Shown: positions 18,460 to 27,751 of the stretch, piece by piece
Numbering within the stretch: position 1 is the first letter of the stretch
Layout of the letters: each line of letters begins with the position of its first letter
NCBI GenBank assembly: GCA_963813525.1
Contig: CAWEZI010000002.1
Coordinates: 310,001-374,000, forward strand
DNA: 64,000 nucleotides
Direction: 5' to 3'
From: Bog-756 sp963813525
GTDB taxonomy: Bacteria; Actinomycetota; Acidimicrobiia; Acidimicrobiales; RAAP-2
Notes under the pieces: model-generated
What the model saw: the letters and a program-made list of their open reading frames with translations, nothing else
Database searches by the model: none
Told to the model about the DNA's origin: nothing
Made by a program: the position numbers and the translations under genes

Positions 18460-19866
18460 GTGGCCATGACGGTGGAACAGGTCGAGGAAAGCGAGGCTCA
18501 CCCGCCTCCGGCACGCGGTGGTCTGGCCCTGGCCGTCAGCGCGGAGCAGGTGGCGGCGGCCAAGGCCCTTGCCCGCCGCATCCTGCGGGAACCATTTACC
18601 AAGCGTTCCTTGGCCGAGTTGGCCTTCTACCTGGTGTCGGGGGGCCTCGCCGTGATCGGGCTCGGGTTCGTAGGCCTCACCATGGTGACGGGCCTGGTGC
18701 TGGCGATCACCTTCTTCGGCCTGGCTGTCCTCGCCCTCTCCGTCCGCACCGCCCGCGGCTTCGGCGGTTGGATCCGCACCCTGTTCCGCTCGATGCTCGG
18801 CGAGCGCATCGAGGATCCTGACCCCTTTGTCGCCCGGCCGGGTTTCCTCGGTTGGCTGCAGTCGACCCTGCGTGACCGCGTCGGCTGGCGGGCCGTCGGC
18901 TACCTGGCTGTGAAGGTGCCGTGGACAGTGCTCGGCTTCTTCGTGGCCTTCAGCCTGTGGTGGGATGCATTGGCCTGCGTGGCCCGCGTCTTCCTGTCCG
19001 GCGGTTCGGGCGGCGGCCCCGAAGTCTTCGGTCTCGAGCGCAATCTCTTCTCCCCCGGCTATTTCTCCAACGGAGGCGGTGGCTTCCCGCACGCCGTCGT
19101 CATCCTGGTGTGTGGGGCCATCTTCCTGTTGGCGGCACCGTGGGCCATGCGGGCGTTCGTCAATGTCGACGGGATGCTCATTCGTGGCCTGCTCGGACCC
19201 GATCCCATGGCGGCACGGGTGCACTCGCTCGAGCAGGCCAGATCGAAGACAGTCGACGCTTCTGCCGCCACCCTTCGGCGCATCGAGCGCGACCTGCACG
19301 ATGGAACCCAGGCGCAGCTGGTGGCACTGGCCATGCGGCTGGGCATGGCCAAGGAGAAGCTGGGCGACGTCGACCATATGGACCTCGACCAGGTGCGCGA
19401 ATTGGTCGACGAAGCGCACCGTGGGGCCAAGGATGCCATTGCCGAATTGCGCGACATCGCCCGCGGGATCCACCCGCCGGCCCTGGACATCGGTCTGGAA
19501 GGTGCCCTGGCCACGTTGGTCGCACGCAGTGCCATCCCCACCGAAGTGTCGGTAGACCTGCGGACACGACCCAGCCCGGCCATCGAAGCCATCGCCTATT
19601 TCTGCGGGGCGGAGCTCCTGTCCAACGTGGCGCAGCACGCCAAGGCCTCGCGCGCTTCTATGTCCTGCGCACAGCAGGGGACATGGCTGCGGCTCGTCGT
19701 GCGCGACGACGGACAAGGCGGCGCTCATGTGTCCACCATCGGCTCCTTGTCCAGTGGCCTGGCCGGTCTCACCGACCGGGTGCACGCCGTGGATGGGCGG
19801 CTGAACCTGGTCAGTCCCCCCGGCGGGCCCACCGTGGTCACCGTCGATCTTCCCTTGTCGACCTGA
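18460..19866 (+). CDS. Two-component sensor histidine kinase (NarL-partner type)
   Basis: 468 residues from GTG 18460 (or ATG 18466). Residues about 40-90 contain two membrane helices (VSGGLAVIGLGFVGLTMVTG and the following segment), and about 145-240 contain further helices (VPWTVLGFFVAFSLWW, VVILVCGAIFLLAAPWA), the layout of the actinobacterial 'putative sensor' domain. The HisKA_3 box is ERDLHDGTQAQLVALAMRLG (His about residue 282). The ATPase has an N-box AELLSNVAQHAKA, a DDGQGG G1 box and GLAGLTDRV. It is translationally coupled to the response regulator (TGATG overlap), so it phosphorylates that protein. The signal is probably a membrane or envelope stress (inference). Confidence 0.9.
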   Translation: MAMTVEQVEESEAHPPPARGGLALAVSAEQVAAAKALARRILREPFTKRSLAELAFYLVSGGLAVIGLGFVGLTMVTGLVLAITFFGLAVLALSVRTARGFGGWIRTLFRSMLGERIEDPDPFVARPGFLGWLQSTLRDRVGWRAVGYLAVKVPWTVLGFFVAFSLWWDALACVARVFLSGGSGGGPEVFGLERNLFSPGYFSNGGGGFPHAVVILVCGAIFLLAAPWAMRAFVNVDGMLIRGLLGPDPMAARVHSLEQARSKTVDASAATLRRIERDLHDGTQAQLVALAMRLGMAKEKLGDVDHMDLDQVRELVDEAHRGAKDAIAELRDIARGIHPPALDIGLEGALATLVARSAIPTEVSVDLRTRPSPAIEAIAYFCGAELLSNVAQHAKASRASMSCAQQGTWLRLVVRDDGQGGAHVSTIGSLSSGLAGLTDRVHAVDGRLNLVSPPGGPTVVTVDLPLST

Positions 19867-20522
19867 TGGTCGACGCCCTCCAGATCGCCATCGCCGAGGA
19901 CTCGGCCATCCTTCGGGACGGGCTGGTCCAGCTCCTGGTCGACCGCGGATTCGTCATCACTGGAGCTGTCGGGGACCCAGCGGCGCTGCGCAGTTCCGTC
20001 GCCCAGAACCAGCCTGACGTGGCCGTCATCGATATCCGGATGCCGCCCACCTTCACCGACGAGGGCCTCCGCCTCGCTCTCGACTTGCGTGCGCGCCACG
20101 AGGGCTTGGGGATCCTGCTCTTCTCCCAGTACATCGAGACCCGCTACGTCGCTGATCTGCTGGCCGACGACGCCGCCGGCATCGGGTACCTGCTCAAGGA
20201 CCGGGTGGCCGACGTCAGTGACTTCGTCGAGGCCCTGGAGCGGGTGGCCAGAGGCGGAACGGCGTTGGACCCGGAAGTGGTTACCCAGCTACTGGGAGCG
20301 ACCCGGCGAGCCGACTCGCTCTCGGTCCTGACCACCCGGGAGCGGGAAGTCCTCAGCCTGATGGCCGAGGGCCGGTCGAATGCGGCCATCGCCAACGCCC
20401 TGGTTGTCAGCGAGGGTGCCGTCGAGAAACACGTTGCAAACATCTTCGCCAAGCTGGATCTCCCGGTCTCGGAGAACGACCATCGCCGGGTGTTGGCAGT
20501 ATTGCGCTTCCTCAAGTCGTGA
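19866..20522 (+). CDS. LuxR/NarL-family response regulator
   Basis: 218 residues. The start is ATG 19866, overlapping the kinase stop; the much longer open frame upstream is a shadow of the kinase. The receiver domain has acidic residues in IAEDSA, the phospho-acceptor Asp in VAVIDIRMPP, the switch Ser in ILLFSQY and Lys in YLLKDRV. A LuxR-type HTH follows: LTTREREVLSLMAEGRSN and VSEGAVEKHVANIFAKL. It acts as a DNA-binding regulator; with no target operon beside it, its targets are unknown. Confidence 0.93.
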   Translation: MVDALQIAIAEDSAILRDGLVQLLVDRGFVITGAVGDPAALRSSVAQNQPDVAVIDIRMPPTFTDEGLRLALDLRARHEGLGILLFSQYIETRYVADLLADDAAGIGYLLKDRVADVSDFVEALERVARGGTALDPEVVTQLLGATRRADSLSVLTTREREVLSLMAEGRSNAAIANALVVSEGAVEKHVANIFAKLDLPVSENDHRRVLAVLRFLKS

Positions 20523-20580
20523 AGCTCGGACACAGACGCGCTTCGGTTCTCCAGAGTGGAGGCGGCGGCAGGAGTGCAAT

Positions 20581-21072
20581 TCAGTGACCTGCGTGCAGCT
20601 GGTCTTCGATAGCCTGCGCCTCGATGTCCAGCCGGCGCAGGACACCGGGCACGATGCGTCGCTCAGCCATGCCACCGATGCCCGGTACCGCCACGATCAG
20701 CTCGCCATCCATGCGTCGCACGGTGCCACCTCCGGCTGCGGTGAGCACGAAATCAGAAGAACCATGAAGTCGCTTGGGATCCTTCTCAGCCTCGAAGCTG
20801 ACCACGCCGGAACCGGCCGACCGGTCGGCTCGGGTCTCCTGGATCCAGGCCAGTCGGTTCGACCCGAGCAGTCGGTGGGCCAGCGGATCCAGATTTCCCA
20901 CGTAGTTGTATCGGAGCCGCAGCACGGTGACATCTCCCGTCTGGCTGCGTTCGAGTAGCTCGGGCTTGCTCAGGTCGGGAAGGTCGAGGTCGAGGTAGAA
21001 GGCAGAGTCGACCATCAAGGCCTCTACGGCTTGCACCGATCCACTGAATTGGTGCTCGGCGTGGAAGCGCAC
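20581..21072 (-). CDS. DUF2505 family protein
   Basis: About 163 residues from a GTG at 21072, giving the family-typical start RFHAEHQFSGSVQAVEALM; the open frame continues upstream but that part has no family similarity. It shows the PDLSKPELLER and VLRLRYNYVGNLDP segments and a C-terminal GMAERRIVPGVLRRLDIEA. DUF2505 proteins have an SRPBCC-like fold and are widespread in actinobacteria without known function. Transcribed divergently from nothing nearby; a perfect 13-bp palindrome abuts the start codon. Confidence 0.78.
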   Translation of the reverse strand: MRFHAEHQFSGSVQAVEALMVDSAFYLDLDLPDLSKPELLERSQTGDVTVLRLRYNYVGNLDPLAHRLLGSNRLAWIQETRADRSAGSGVVSFEAEKDPKRLHGSSDFVLTAAGGGTVRRMDGELIVAVPGIGGMAERRIVPGVLRRLDIEAQAIEDQLHAGH

Positions 21073-21073
21073 C

Positions 21074-21086
21074 GTCAGATTCTGAC
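21074..21086. promoter_or_regulatory. 13-bp palindrome at the DUF2505 start
   Basis: GTCAGA-T-TCTGAC is a perfect inverted repeat one base from the proposed GTG start. If the transcript is leaderless or short-leadered, a protein bound here would cover the transcription start. I know of no regulator for this exact sequence. Confidence 0.4.
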
Positions 21087-21186
21087 ACGGTCGGTCATGA
21101 GGATCCCTCCGCCATGTGATGAGCCAGATGACCTCGAGGAGCGCCAAGTAGACGGCACTTGGTTCGGCTGCGACTCAGCTGCGAGA

Positions 21187-21906
21187 TCAATCGACGGTGG
21201 AGTCTGCCTCGCTCAGGGTCCGAAAGATCTCCCGATCGGCTGCCAGGCCACCCCGGGTTGCCTCGATGGCGGCCGCCCTGGCCAGAATCTTCGTGGTGGC
21301 ATGAGCGCGCCGGTCAAGCCCGGCGAAACCCTCGGCGATCGAGGTCGCCACGGGCAAGAGGTCGGCATCCGGAACGACTCGGTCCAAGAACCCGGCGGCA
21401 ACAGCGTCGGAGGGCGTGTAGGCCTCGGCCAGGATCACTGCCCGATTGAAATGGGCGGGGGCGAGCCTCTGGCGACAGATCTCGATGGCGGCCCGAGGCA
21501 TGGTGAGCCCGATGGCCACCTCGTTGGCAACCACGCGGTACGGGCCTTCAACGCCGATGCGGTAGTCCGCCGACAGCAGGAGGAAGCTGCCCATGGCGAC
21601 AGCGTGACCGTTGCAGGCAATGACCACAGGATTCGGGTGCTCGAGGAGGCGAAGGGCCAGGAGGAATCCTCGCTCCAGCATGAGCCCGGCGTCAGACCCG
21701 CGTCCACCGAGGACCTTCAGATCGAAACCACCCGAGAAGATGCCGGGGCGTCCGGTCAATACGACAATCGCATCTTCCGATTGGGCACGATCGAGCGCGC
21801 TATTGACGGCTGCCAGCATCGGCAGCGACAGGGCGTTGGCCTTGCCGTCGTCCATGGCGATTGTGGCGATGCCGTCGGTAACTTGACAGGAGACCAGTTC
21901 GCCCAC
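21187..21906 (-). CDS. Enoyl-CoA hydratase/isomerase (crotonase) family protein
   Basis: 239 residues from GTG 21906 (MGELVSCQVTDGIATIAMDD); the frame extends to 22023 but the extra part does not look like the family. Crotonase landmarks are the oxyanion segments GIFSGGFDLKVL and ACNGHAVAMGSFLLLSADYR, followed by GPYRVVANEVAIGLTMP and the C-terminal helices. It would act on an acyl-CoA thioester (hydration, isomerisation or hydrolysis); the usual second catalytic Glu of classical hydratases is not obvious, so the reaction is uncertain. Single gene, divergent from a HAD phosphatase. Confidence 0.88.
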   Translation of the reverse strand: MGELVSCQVTDGIATIAMDDGKANALSLPMLAAVNSALDRAQSEDAIVVLTGRPGIFSGGFDLKVLGGRGSDAGLMLERGFLLALRLLEHPNPVVIACNGHAVAMGSFLLLSADYRIGVEGPYRVVANEVAIGLTMPRAAIEICRQRLAPAHFNRAVILAEAYTPSDAVAAGFLDRVVPDADLLPVATSIAEGFAGLDRRAHATTKILARAAAIEATRGGLAADREIFRTLSEADSTVD

Positions 21907-22121
21907 CCGGACATTATCCCCCGTTTGAGGGTTCACCCGCAGGGCCGCTAGCGGGGCACCGTCGTGCCGGCCCCGCCCTCTGCTGCCCGGTCGGTGATCC
22001 CTGCCGTTCCTACAGCCGTCCAATGCGCCGTCTGTACCATTCGGCTTTGGCGTGCCCGGGGGTTGCCTGGCCGCTCTTCACGCCGGGTCGGACACGTCCG
22101 ATCATCGTCAATAATGAGCTG

Positions 22122-22766
22122 GTGGATGCGCTTGCTCTTTTTGATCTGGACAACACCCTGTTGGACCGACAGACGGCCTTCACCCTGTGGGCCTCCGGTT
22201 TCATCGCAGCCACCGACCTGGATGATGATGCTCTTGCCGTCATCGATCGGGCAGATGCCGACGGCGCTGCCCCTCGTGAAGACTTCTTTTCGGAGCTACG
22301 GGGAGAGTTCGGCATCACCACAGAGGTGGACCAGCTGCTCGCCGATTATTACAGGGAGTACCCGTCAAAATTCTCCGTCCAACCGGAGACGATCGAAGGA
22401 ATCCGGTTGCTTCGGGCGTCCGGTTTCAAGGTTGGCGTGGTCACCAACGGCCCACCTTCGCAGTGGAGCAAACTGGAGGCGGTCGGCATGGCGAGCGAGT
22501 TCGACGCCGTCTGCATCTCGGCGGTGGTGGGCTCGTGGAAGCCCGATCTATCCATCTTCAGATCGGCGGCTCGAGCCTGCAACGTGGCCCTGGAAGGTTG
22601 GATGGTGGGTGACTCACCACAAGCTGACATCGTTGGCGGTGCGGACGCCGGGCTGAAGACAATCTGGATGGCTCGCGGTCGAAGCTGGACGCTGGATGGT
22701 CTCACCCCCGACCACATTGTCGATTCGATCCCTCAGGCCGTCGAGGTGATCCTGAAATCCGAGTAG
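22122..22766 (+). CDS. HAD-family hydrolase (phosphatase)
   Basis: 214 residues if started at GTG 22122, which puts the nucleophile motif ALFDLDNTLLD at the extreme N-terminus as in the family; ATG 22023 would add a 33-residue extension without similarity. Motif II is VGVVTNGPP, the lysine motif is GSWKPDLSIF and motif IV is WMVGDSPQADIVGG. A helical cap domain lies between motifs I and II (about 15-95), so this is a class C1 HAD like phosphoglycolate phosphatase or haloacid dehalogenase. Small-molecule phosphatase activity is most likely. Confidence 0.88.
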   Translation: MDALALFDLDNTLLDRQTAFTLWASGFIAATDLDDDALAVIDRADADGAAPREDFFSELRGEFGITTEVDQLLADYYREYPSKFSVQPETIEGIRLLRASGFKVGVVTNGPPSQWSKLEAVGMASEFDAVCISAVVGSWKPDLSIFRSAARACNVALEGWMVGDSPQADIVGGADAGLKTIWMARGRSWTLDGLTPDHIVDSIPQAVEVILKSE

Positions 22767-22802
22767 GGGTGCGATCCCGCCCGGCTCCGGGTCGTCGGGC
22801 CG

Positions 22803-23594
22803 TCAATGGGCAAAGAGGTGATATCCCGCATAACCCCATGCCACTACGAGTAGAACGTTTGTGGCCGGCGGGGCGGTGATGAGCCGTAGGAATTCTTCGC
22901 CGTTTGCCAGTCGCCCGCCGGAGCGGCGAGCAACAAGATCGAGGAGCACGATGGCCACCACGATGCCCAACCAGAAAGCCACACCGGACGGCCGACTGGA
23001 CGGAAGGAGCAGCGCCGGCATCGTGGCCGGTACGTGGGTAAACATCACCGAAGCTAGGGGTGGACTTCTCTCCGCGCCGCGCCGATGGAAAGAAGAGGGG
23101 TGATCCACACCGGGCGCCCGCGCCCGCGCCGCCCCGTAGCCCAGCCCGACGAGCATCCACACCAGCAGCGTGGCCGCGTTCAGGGGTCGAAAGGCCTGGG
23201 CCAGTGCGCTTATTGTCAGATGGGCTTCGTGTTTGCCCGTGTCGATTCCGAGGATCTCCCAGGCCAGAACCACCAGAGCCAGCCCCAGCCAAAGCGAGAC
23301 TCCTACCAGCGCGCGACGAACTCCGCCTCGGCCTGGTCGCGGCCAGGGCTCCCGCACCGGTTCGAGCCGTAACCCAGGTTTGCGTCCACGCTGGCCCTGC
23401 CAGAACAGCAGGTCGACCACGACGACAGCAGCCAGCGAGAACGCCCACGTGACGACAGCAGCAGCCGTCGAACGATGGAAGCCGCTCACCCACCCGCACC
23501 AGGCGCACAGCGCCAGTCCGCTGAAGGCGACGACGAAGCCACGCTCACGGTGCACGCTTTGGTATATCCCGAATAGGCGGTCCACCGCTGTCAC
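22803..23594 (-). CDS. Multi-pass membrane protein of unknown function
   Basis: 263 residues with about six hydrophobic segments: GFVVAFSGLALCAWCGWV, TAAAVVTWAFSLAAVVVVDL, VGVSLWLGLALVVLAWEIL, NAATLLVWMLVGLGYGAA, FWLGIVVAIVLLDLVA and VLLVVAWGYAGYHL. Loops between the second and third and the fourth and fifth helices are Arg-rich, as expected for the cytoplasmic side. I recognise no transporter or enzyme motif. It converges with the HAD gene and is divergent from the dienelactone hydrolase across about 250 bp. Confidence 0.7.
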   Translation of the reverse strand: MTAVDRLFGIYQSVHRERGFVVAFSGLALCAWCGWVSGFHRSTAAAVVTWAFSLAAVVVVDLLFWQGQRGRKPGLRLEPVREPWPRPGRGGVRRALVGVSLWLGLALVVLAWEILGIDTGKHEAHLTISALAQAFRPLNAATLLVWMLVGLGYGAARARAPGVDHPSSFHRRGAERSPPLASVMFTHVPATMPALLLPSSRPSGVAFWLGIVVAIVLLDLVARRSGGRLANGEEFLRLITAPPATNVLLVVAWGYAGYHLFAH

Positions 23595-23849
23595 AATTGG
23601 TCCAGCGCGAGGGATGCCGTACCGATGGGAGGTCCATCACGAGATCAGCCGGGGCGGCCGGGGTCTCGTCTCAGTCGACCGACGGCTGTTGGGCGCTCGC
23701 AGCCCGGGACCCTGCCGGTGCCCCAGCGTCATGATCAGGCATCTACTCCTCCGGCCAGTCGTCTGTGACCCTCAGGTGCGTCGGGCCCGCAGCGACCCCG
23801 GGGTCCGATGCCTGTAGGGTCCCAGAATCAGTCGAGGAAAGGAGTTGCC

Positions 23850-24593
23850 ATGACGCAACGCACGGTGGAGATCGAGGCCGCAGACGGGACCTGCCCGGCT
23901 GCGCTCAGCGTTCCCGTTGGAGAGGGGCCGTGGCCGGCGGTGATCATGTTTCCCGACGCGGGAGGAATGCGCGACACCATGCGGCAGATGGGTGAACAGC
24001 TTTCGGACCTGGGCTATGTGGTCCTGGTGCCGGACTTCTACTACCGCAACGGGCCCTACGAGCCCGTCGACATGCGCACAGCGTTCTCCACCAAAGAGAC
24101 GGCGGAAAAGATCATGGGCATGATGCAGAGCTACACGGCAGACCTGGCAATTCGCGACGCCCGCACCTTCGTGGACTACCTCGACTCCCAGCCCGAGAAG
24201 AAGGCGGGTGGCGTCGGCACGACCGGCTATTGCATGGGTGGCCGGCTCTCGCTCATCACCGCAGCGAACCTGGGTGCCCGCATCGCTGCCACAGCCTCCT
24301 TCCATGGTGGGAACCTGGCCAAGGCCGACGACCCGGACAGCCCTTACCACAAGGCCGACGCAATCAAGGCCACCGTGTACGTAGCAGGGGCCATCGAGGA
24401 CCAGTCGTTCTCCGACGAGCAGAAAGACCTGTTGGAGAAGTCACTCACCGAGGCAGGGGTCGACCACACCATCGAGACCTATCAGGCCCACCACGGCTTC
24501 GCCGTCCCCGACAACCCGAGCTACGACGCAGCCGCGGCTGATCGTCACTGGAAGGCCACCGAACAGTTCTTCGGATCTGTCCTCGGCCGGTGA
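23850..24593 (+). CDS. Dienelactone hydrolase family protein
   Basis: 247 residues from ATG 23850, preceded by AGGAAAGGAG; the longer open frame has no signal. An alpha/beta hydrolase with the DLH triad: Cys in GTTGYCMGGR, Asp in AGAIEDQSF and His in YQAHHGFAVP. The N-terminal strand PAVIMFPDAGGMRD supplies the oxyanion region. Family members hydrolyse dienelactones in catechol degradation, but many actinobacterial copies have other, unknown ester or lactone substrates. No catechol-pathway genes are adjacent. Confidence 0.9.
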   Translation: MTQRTVEIEAADGTCPAALSVPVGEGPWPAVIMFPDAGGMRDTMRQMGEQLSDLGYVVLVPDFYYRNGPYEPVDMRTAFSTKETAEKIMGMMQSYTADLAIRDARTFVDYLDSQPEKKAGGVGTTGYCMGGRLSLITAANLGARIAATASFHGGNLAKADDPDSPYHKADAIKATVYVAGAIEDQSFSDEQKDLLEKSLTEAGVDHTIETYQAHHGFAVPDNPSYDAAAADRHWKATEQFFGSVLGR

Positions 24594-24695
24594 CAGCTTC
24601 GGCGGGTCGCCTCACTGAGCGATCACGGGAGTGGCCATGTTGCTAGCCTCTGACCCGTCGCCTGGAGCCGAGCGCCTGGGACGATCGGAGGGATT

Positions 24696-25295
24696 GTGGA
24701 CGCGAAGGGCTTACAACCAGCGGGGCTGCGGACCCCCAGGTCAGAGTACCGAGGCCGACGGGATGGAGCTCTCCGGCTTCTCCTCGATGGCAACGCCGCC
24801 TCCGTTCCGCATCTGAGCGGATGCCTCCTCGACCACCTGAAGCGGACCGAGGAACTCCTGGTCGATTGGGGCGCCCCCGACGTGGTTTGTTTGGCGGGGC
24901 TGTGCCACGCCGTCTACGGGACGGACGGCTTCGCCGTCGCATTGCGGGGACTGGGTCGTCGTCCCGAAGTTGCTGAGACGATCGGAGCTGACGTCGAGGA
25001 ACTTGTGTATCTCTACGCTTCGTGCGACCGTAAGTTCCTCTATCCGCAGATCGGTTTCGACGATCGTATTTCGTTCAGAGATCGGTTCACCGGACAGGTG
25101 TTTTCCCTCTCGGAGGAAAGGCTTCGCCAATTCGCCGACCTGACTTTGGCCAACGAGTGTGACGTGGCCTTTGTCGGGTCAGGCTCGGAGCGGATCCCGG
25201 TCTGGTTCTCCTCGATGATCGAGCAGTTTGGGCGTTTTGCCAGTCCAGTTGTCAGCGCCGGGTGTCAAAGGGAGCTTGGCCGGAGCGCCCCCTGA
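24696..25295 (+). CDS. DUF6817-like protein
   Basis: 199 residues from GTG 24696, with GGAGG upstream. The core HLKRTEELLVDWGAPDVVCLAG, then LCHAVYGTDGF and IGADVEELVYLYASCDR, matches (from memory) the DUF6817 family, which looks like a small HD-type helical domain. The His in LCHAVYGT and the Asp in YASCD could bind metal. No signal peptide. The first 25 residues are poorly conserved-looking, so the true start may be slightly downstream. Function unknown; it converges on the GH5 gene. Confidence 0.72.
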   Translation: MDAKGLQPAGLRTPRSEYRGRRDGALRLLLDGNAASVPHLSGCLLDHLKRTEELLVDWGAPDVVCLAGLCHAVYGTDGFAVALRGLGRRPEVAETIGADVEELVYLYASCDRKFLYPQIGFDDRISFRDRFTGQVFSLSEERLRQFADLTLANECDVAFVGSGSERIPVWFSSMIEQFGRFASPVVSAGCQRELGRSAP

Positions 25296-25322
25296 TCTGA
25301 CCCATGGCGGGCCGGATGAAGG

Positions 25323-26426
25323 CTACGGGTCCAGTGAGGCGAGGTGCTCCTGGTAGCCGACGCCGAAGGCGGTCGGGGTTCCTGAGTAGCTGGTGATCAG
25401 GGAAGGCTCCTTGGCACAGCTGCCCACGAACCAGGCCCATCCCAGATAGGAGATACCGTGCTGGTCGGCGAAATCGAGGAAGGGCGGGTACAGCGAATCA
25501 CCACAGTCGAGCTCACCGAATTCGCCGACGACGATGGGAACCTTCGTCGACAGGGGTGCCAGGACATCGTTCCAACACGACGAGCTATAGCACGGTGAGT
25601 AGTCGGGATGGGCCGGGGTTTTCCAGTAGATGTGGATGCTGGCAGCGAGCTGGCCGATCGGGTCCACTGGGGCGTAGGCCAGCCACTGGTCGAGGTCCCC
25701 GGCGTACTGCGGCCCCCCGACCATCACGACATTGGTCGCTCCTGTCGTCCGCACGGCGTCGAGAAGTTGTTGCATCCCCGCCGCCTGGTAGTGGAACCCT
25801 TTGCAGGTCCCGCCGGCGCTTCCTCTCAGGTCGCAGGTCCACGACGCCGCCGAGTCCGTGTTGCCGTTGGGGTAGGGCTCGTTGAACAGGTCGAAGATGA
25901 CCGCCGGATTGCCCTCGAAGGCCGTGGCCACCGACGTCCAGAAGGCGGGGGCATAGCGTTCGTCGGGCATCGGGAGTTGACCCTTGGCCTTTTTGACGCC
26001 CCCGGTGGAGGAGAAGTGCATGTCGATGATCACGTACATGCCGGCGGCGATGAGGGCGTCCACGTATTGCTCGATGGCTTGCTGGTACGCCTGGCCCGAG
26101 TAGGCCGGCTTCACCCCCTGGACACCGAGCCAACAGGACTCGTTCAACTCGACCCGCGCCGCGTTGAAGCCCCAGGAGCGCATGGCGGCAATGGACGACG
26201 GGCTCGCCTCCTGTGACCCGTCGAAGATGCTGTTCTCACTGACGCAGGCGTATTCGGTGCCGGAGGTGTCAGCGCCACGAAGCACGACCGGTGTGCCGTT
26301 CTGGTCGACCAGGTGGTCACCGCTCACGGCGATCGACATGATCGGCGGCGCCCCTGCCTCTGATGTGGGCAGCAGACACACCGCCATGAGGACGGCCCAG
26401 CCGATGGACAGCCTCCATAGCTTCAC
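25323..26426 (-). CDS. Secreted glycoside hydrolase family 5 (cellulase-like)
   Basis: 367 residues with a signal peptide (LSIGWAVLMAVCLLPTSEAG). The TIM barrel shows MRSWGFNAARVELNESCWLG, then YVIIDMHFSS, the acid/base Glu in VIFDLFNEPYP, a conserved His in AASIHIYW and the nucleophile Glu in IVVGEFGELDCG. This is the GH5 signature. Several cysteines suggest disulfides outside the cell. It would cleave beta-1,4-linked glycans such as cellulose or mannan; no carbohydrate-binding module is attached. It lies 48 bp from the reductase gene on the same strand, but the pairing makes no obvious metabolic sense. Confidence 0.9.
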   Translation of the reverse strand: MKLWRLSIGWAVLMAVCLLPTSEAGAPPIMSIAVSGDHLVDQNGTPVVLRGADTSGTEYACVSENSIFDGSQEASPSSIAAMRSWGFNAARVELNESCWLGVQGVKPAYSGQAYQQAIEQYVDALIAAGMYVIIDMHFSSTGGVKKAKGQLPMPDERYAPAFWTSVATAFEGNPAVIFDLFNEPYPNGNTDSAASWTCDLRGSAGGTCKGFHYQAAGMQQLLDAVRTTGATNVVMVGGPQYAGDLDQWLAYAPVDPIGQLAASIHIYWKTPAHPDYSPCYSSSCWNDVLAPLSTKVPIVVGEFGELDCGDSLYPPFLDFADQHGISYLGWAWFVGSCAKEPSLITSYSGTPTAFGVGYQEHLASLDP

Positions 26427-26474
26427 GACGATCCTCCGTGCACCAGGACGGGCGTCACTGCGGTCGTGGTGCTG

Positions 26475-27482
26475 TCACAGCTTCACCACTACCTTTCCCC
26501 GGTTGCCGCCGGTGAACAAGAGATTGAGGGCCGAAGGGGCGTTCTCGAGACCCTCGACGACGTGCTCCACGTGCTTGAGCTTGCCCTCGAGGAGCCAGGT
26601 CAGGAGGTCAGCCTGGGCCTCCGGCCATCTGTCCAGGTAGTCGAGGATGATGAAGCCCTCCATGCGCCCCCGCCGGGTGATGAGATTGACATAGTTGGAG
26701 GGACCCGGGGGAGGCCCGCTCTCGTTGTAGTGCGAGATGGCGCCACACAGCACCACCCGACCCCGCATGGCGATGTTGGCGAGGCAGGCATCGAGGATTT
26801 CTCCGCCGACGTTGTCGAAGTAGAGGTCGATTCCGCCCGGGGCCTCCTCGCCCAGGCGGGTGGAGACCGGCTCAGATTTGTAGTCGATGGCCGAGTCGAA
26901 GCCGAGCTCGTCCACCACGAAGGCGCACTTCTCCTTGCCGCCGGCGATCCCGATCACCTTGCCGGCGCCCGTGGCCTTGGCGATCTGGCCGACCGAGGAG
27001 CCGGTGGCGCCGGCCGCCCCCGAGACGACGACGACGTCGCCCTCTTTCATCCGGCCCACGTCGAGAAGGCCGAAGTAGGCCGCCATGCCGGTCGCTCCGA
27101 AGACGTTGATGGCAAGAAGAGGATCGATACCCTCCGGGAGGGGCTGCAGGGGATTGGCCTGGCTGCCGACGGTGTAGTCCTGCCAGCCGGTCATCCCGAA
27201 CACGAGCTGTCCGGGGCGGTAGCTCTCGTCGTTCGAGCTGACCACTTCGCCGATCCCTGCGCCGCGTACCACCTCACCGAGGCCGATCGGCGGCAGGTAA
27301 CCCTGGACATCGTTCATCCAGGTTCGGATAGTCGGGTCTATCGAGAGGTAACGAACCTGCACCAGGAACTCGCCGGCGCCGGGCTCCGGTGCGGGGGCGG
27401 ACTCGAGAGTCACAATTGAATCGTCGACCATTCCGGTCGGCCTCTCGGCCAGAATCAACTTGCGGTTGGTGGCGGCCACCAT
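26475..27482 (-). CDS. MDR-family NADP-dependent oxidoreductase
   Basis: 335 residues. The N-terminal catalytic domain begins with the PTGMVDDSIVTLESAPAP and LSIDPTIRTWMND segments typical of the leukotriene B4 12-hydroxydehydrogenase/prostaglandin reductase-like group. The Rossmann motif is VVSGAAGATGSSVGQIAK and the NADP ribose-phosphate region GIAGGKEKC. YFDNVGGEILD and CGAISHYN are also typical. No structural zinc cysteines are present. It would reduce the C=C bond of alpha,beta-unsaturated ketones or aldehydes. A palindrome lies about 80 bp upstream of the start. Confidence 0.92.
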   Translation of the reverse strand: MVAATNRKLILAERPTGMVDDSIVTLESAPAPEPGAGEFLVQVRYLSIDPTIRTWMNDVQGYLPPIGLGEVVRGAGIGEVVSSNDESYRPGQLVFGMTGWQDYTVGSQANPLQPLPEGIDPLLAINVFGATGMAAYFGLLDVGRMKEGDVVVVSGAAGATGSSVGQIAKATGAGKVIGIAGGKEKCAFVVDELGFDSAIDYKSEPVSTRLGEEAPGGIDLYFDNVGGEILDACLANIAMRGRVVLCGAISHYNESGPPPGPSNYVNLITRRGRMEGFIILDYLDRWPEAQADLLTWLLEGKLKHVEHVVEGLENAPSALNLLFTGGNRGKVVVKL

Positions 27483-27559
27483 TGGCCTCCTGTTCTCGCT
27501 TGCCCTCGCGCGCTCGTCGACAAGCTGGGCGCTTGGGTACCACGGCGCTGTCCGTGGAC

Positions 27560-27576
27560 TATACCGAGCCGGTATA
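27560..27576. promoter_or_regulatory. Palindrome TATACC-N5-GGTATA
   Basis: A perfect 6-bp-arm inverted repeat with a 5-bp centre lies in the 269-bp divergent region between the MDR reductase (start 27482) and the VOC protein (start 27752). This is the size and AT-content expected of a TetR- or MarR-type operator; no such regulator is adjacent. Confidence 0.45.
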
Positions 27577-27751
27577 ACTTCGGTGGACGGCCACCAATCT
27601 GCGAAAAGCAGAACGGAAGTCGGTCTGCCCGACGCGGAGTGGTCGGAGCCTCTTCCCGATCCCCGGTTGGGCGCAATGCTCCGGCTTTAGCAATTGTGAA
27701 GCGACACCGTTACGCTACCTGGCATTCCGGCAGGCTGAGGAGGGCCAAAAA

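Noticed and set aside
18148..19785. 545-codon minus-strand ORF opposite the histidine kinase
   Set aside because: Shadow of the kinase, which has all expected catalytic boxes on the plus strand.
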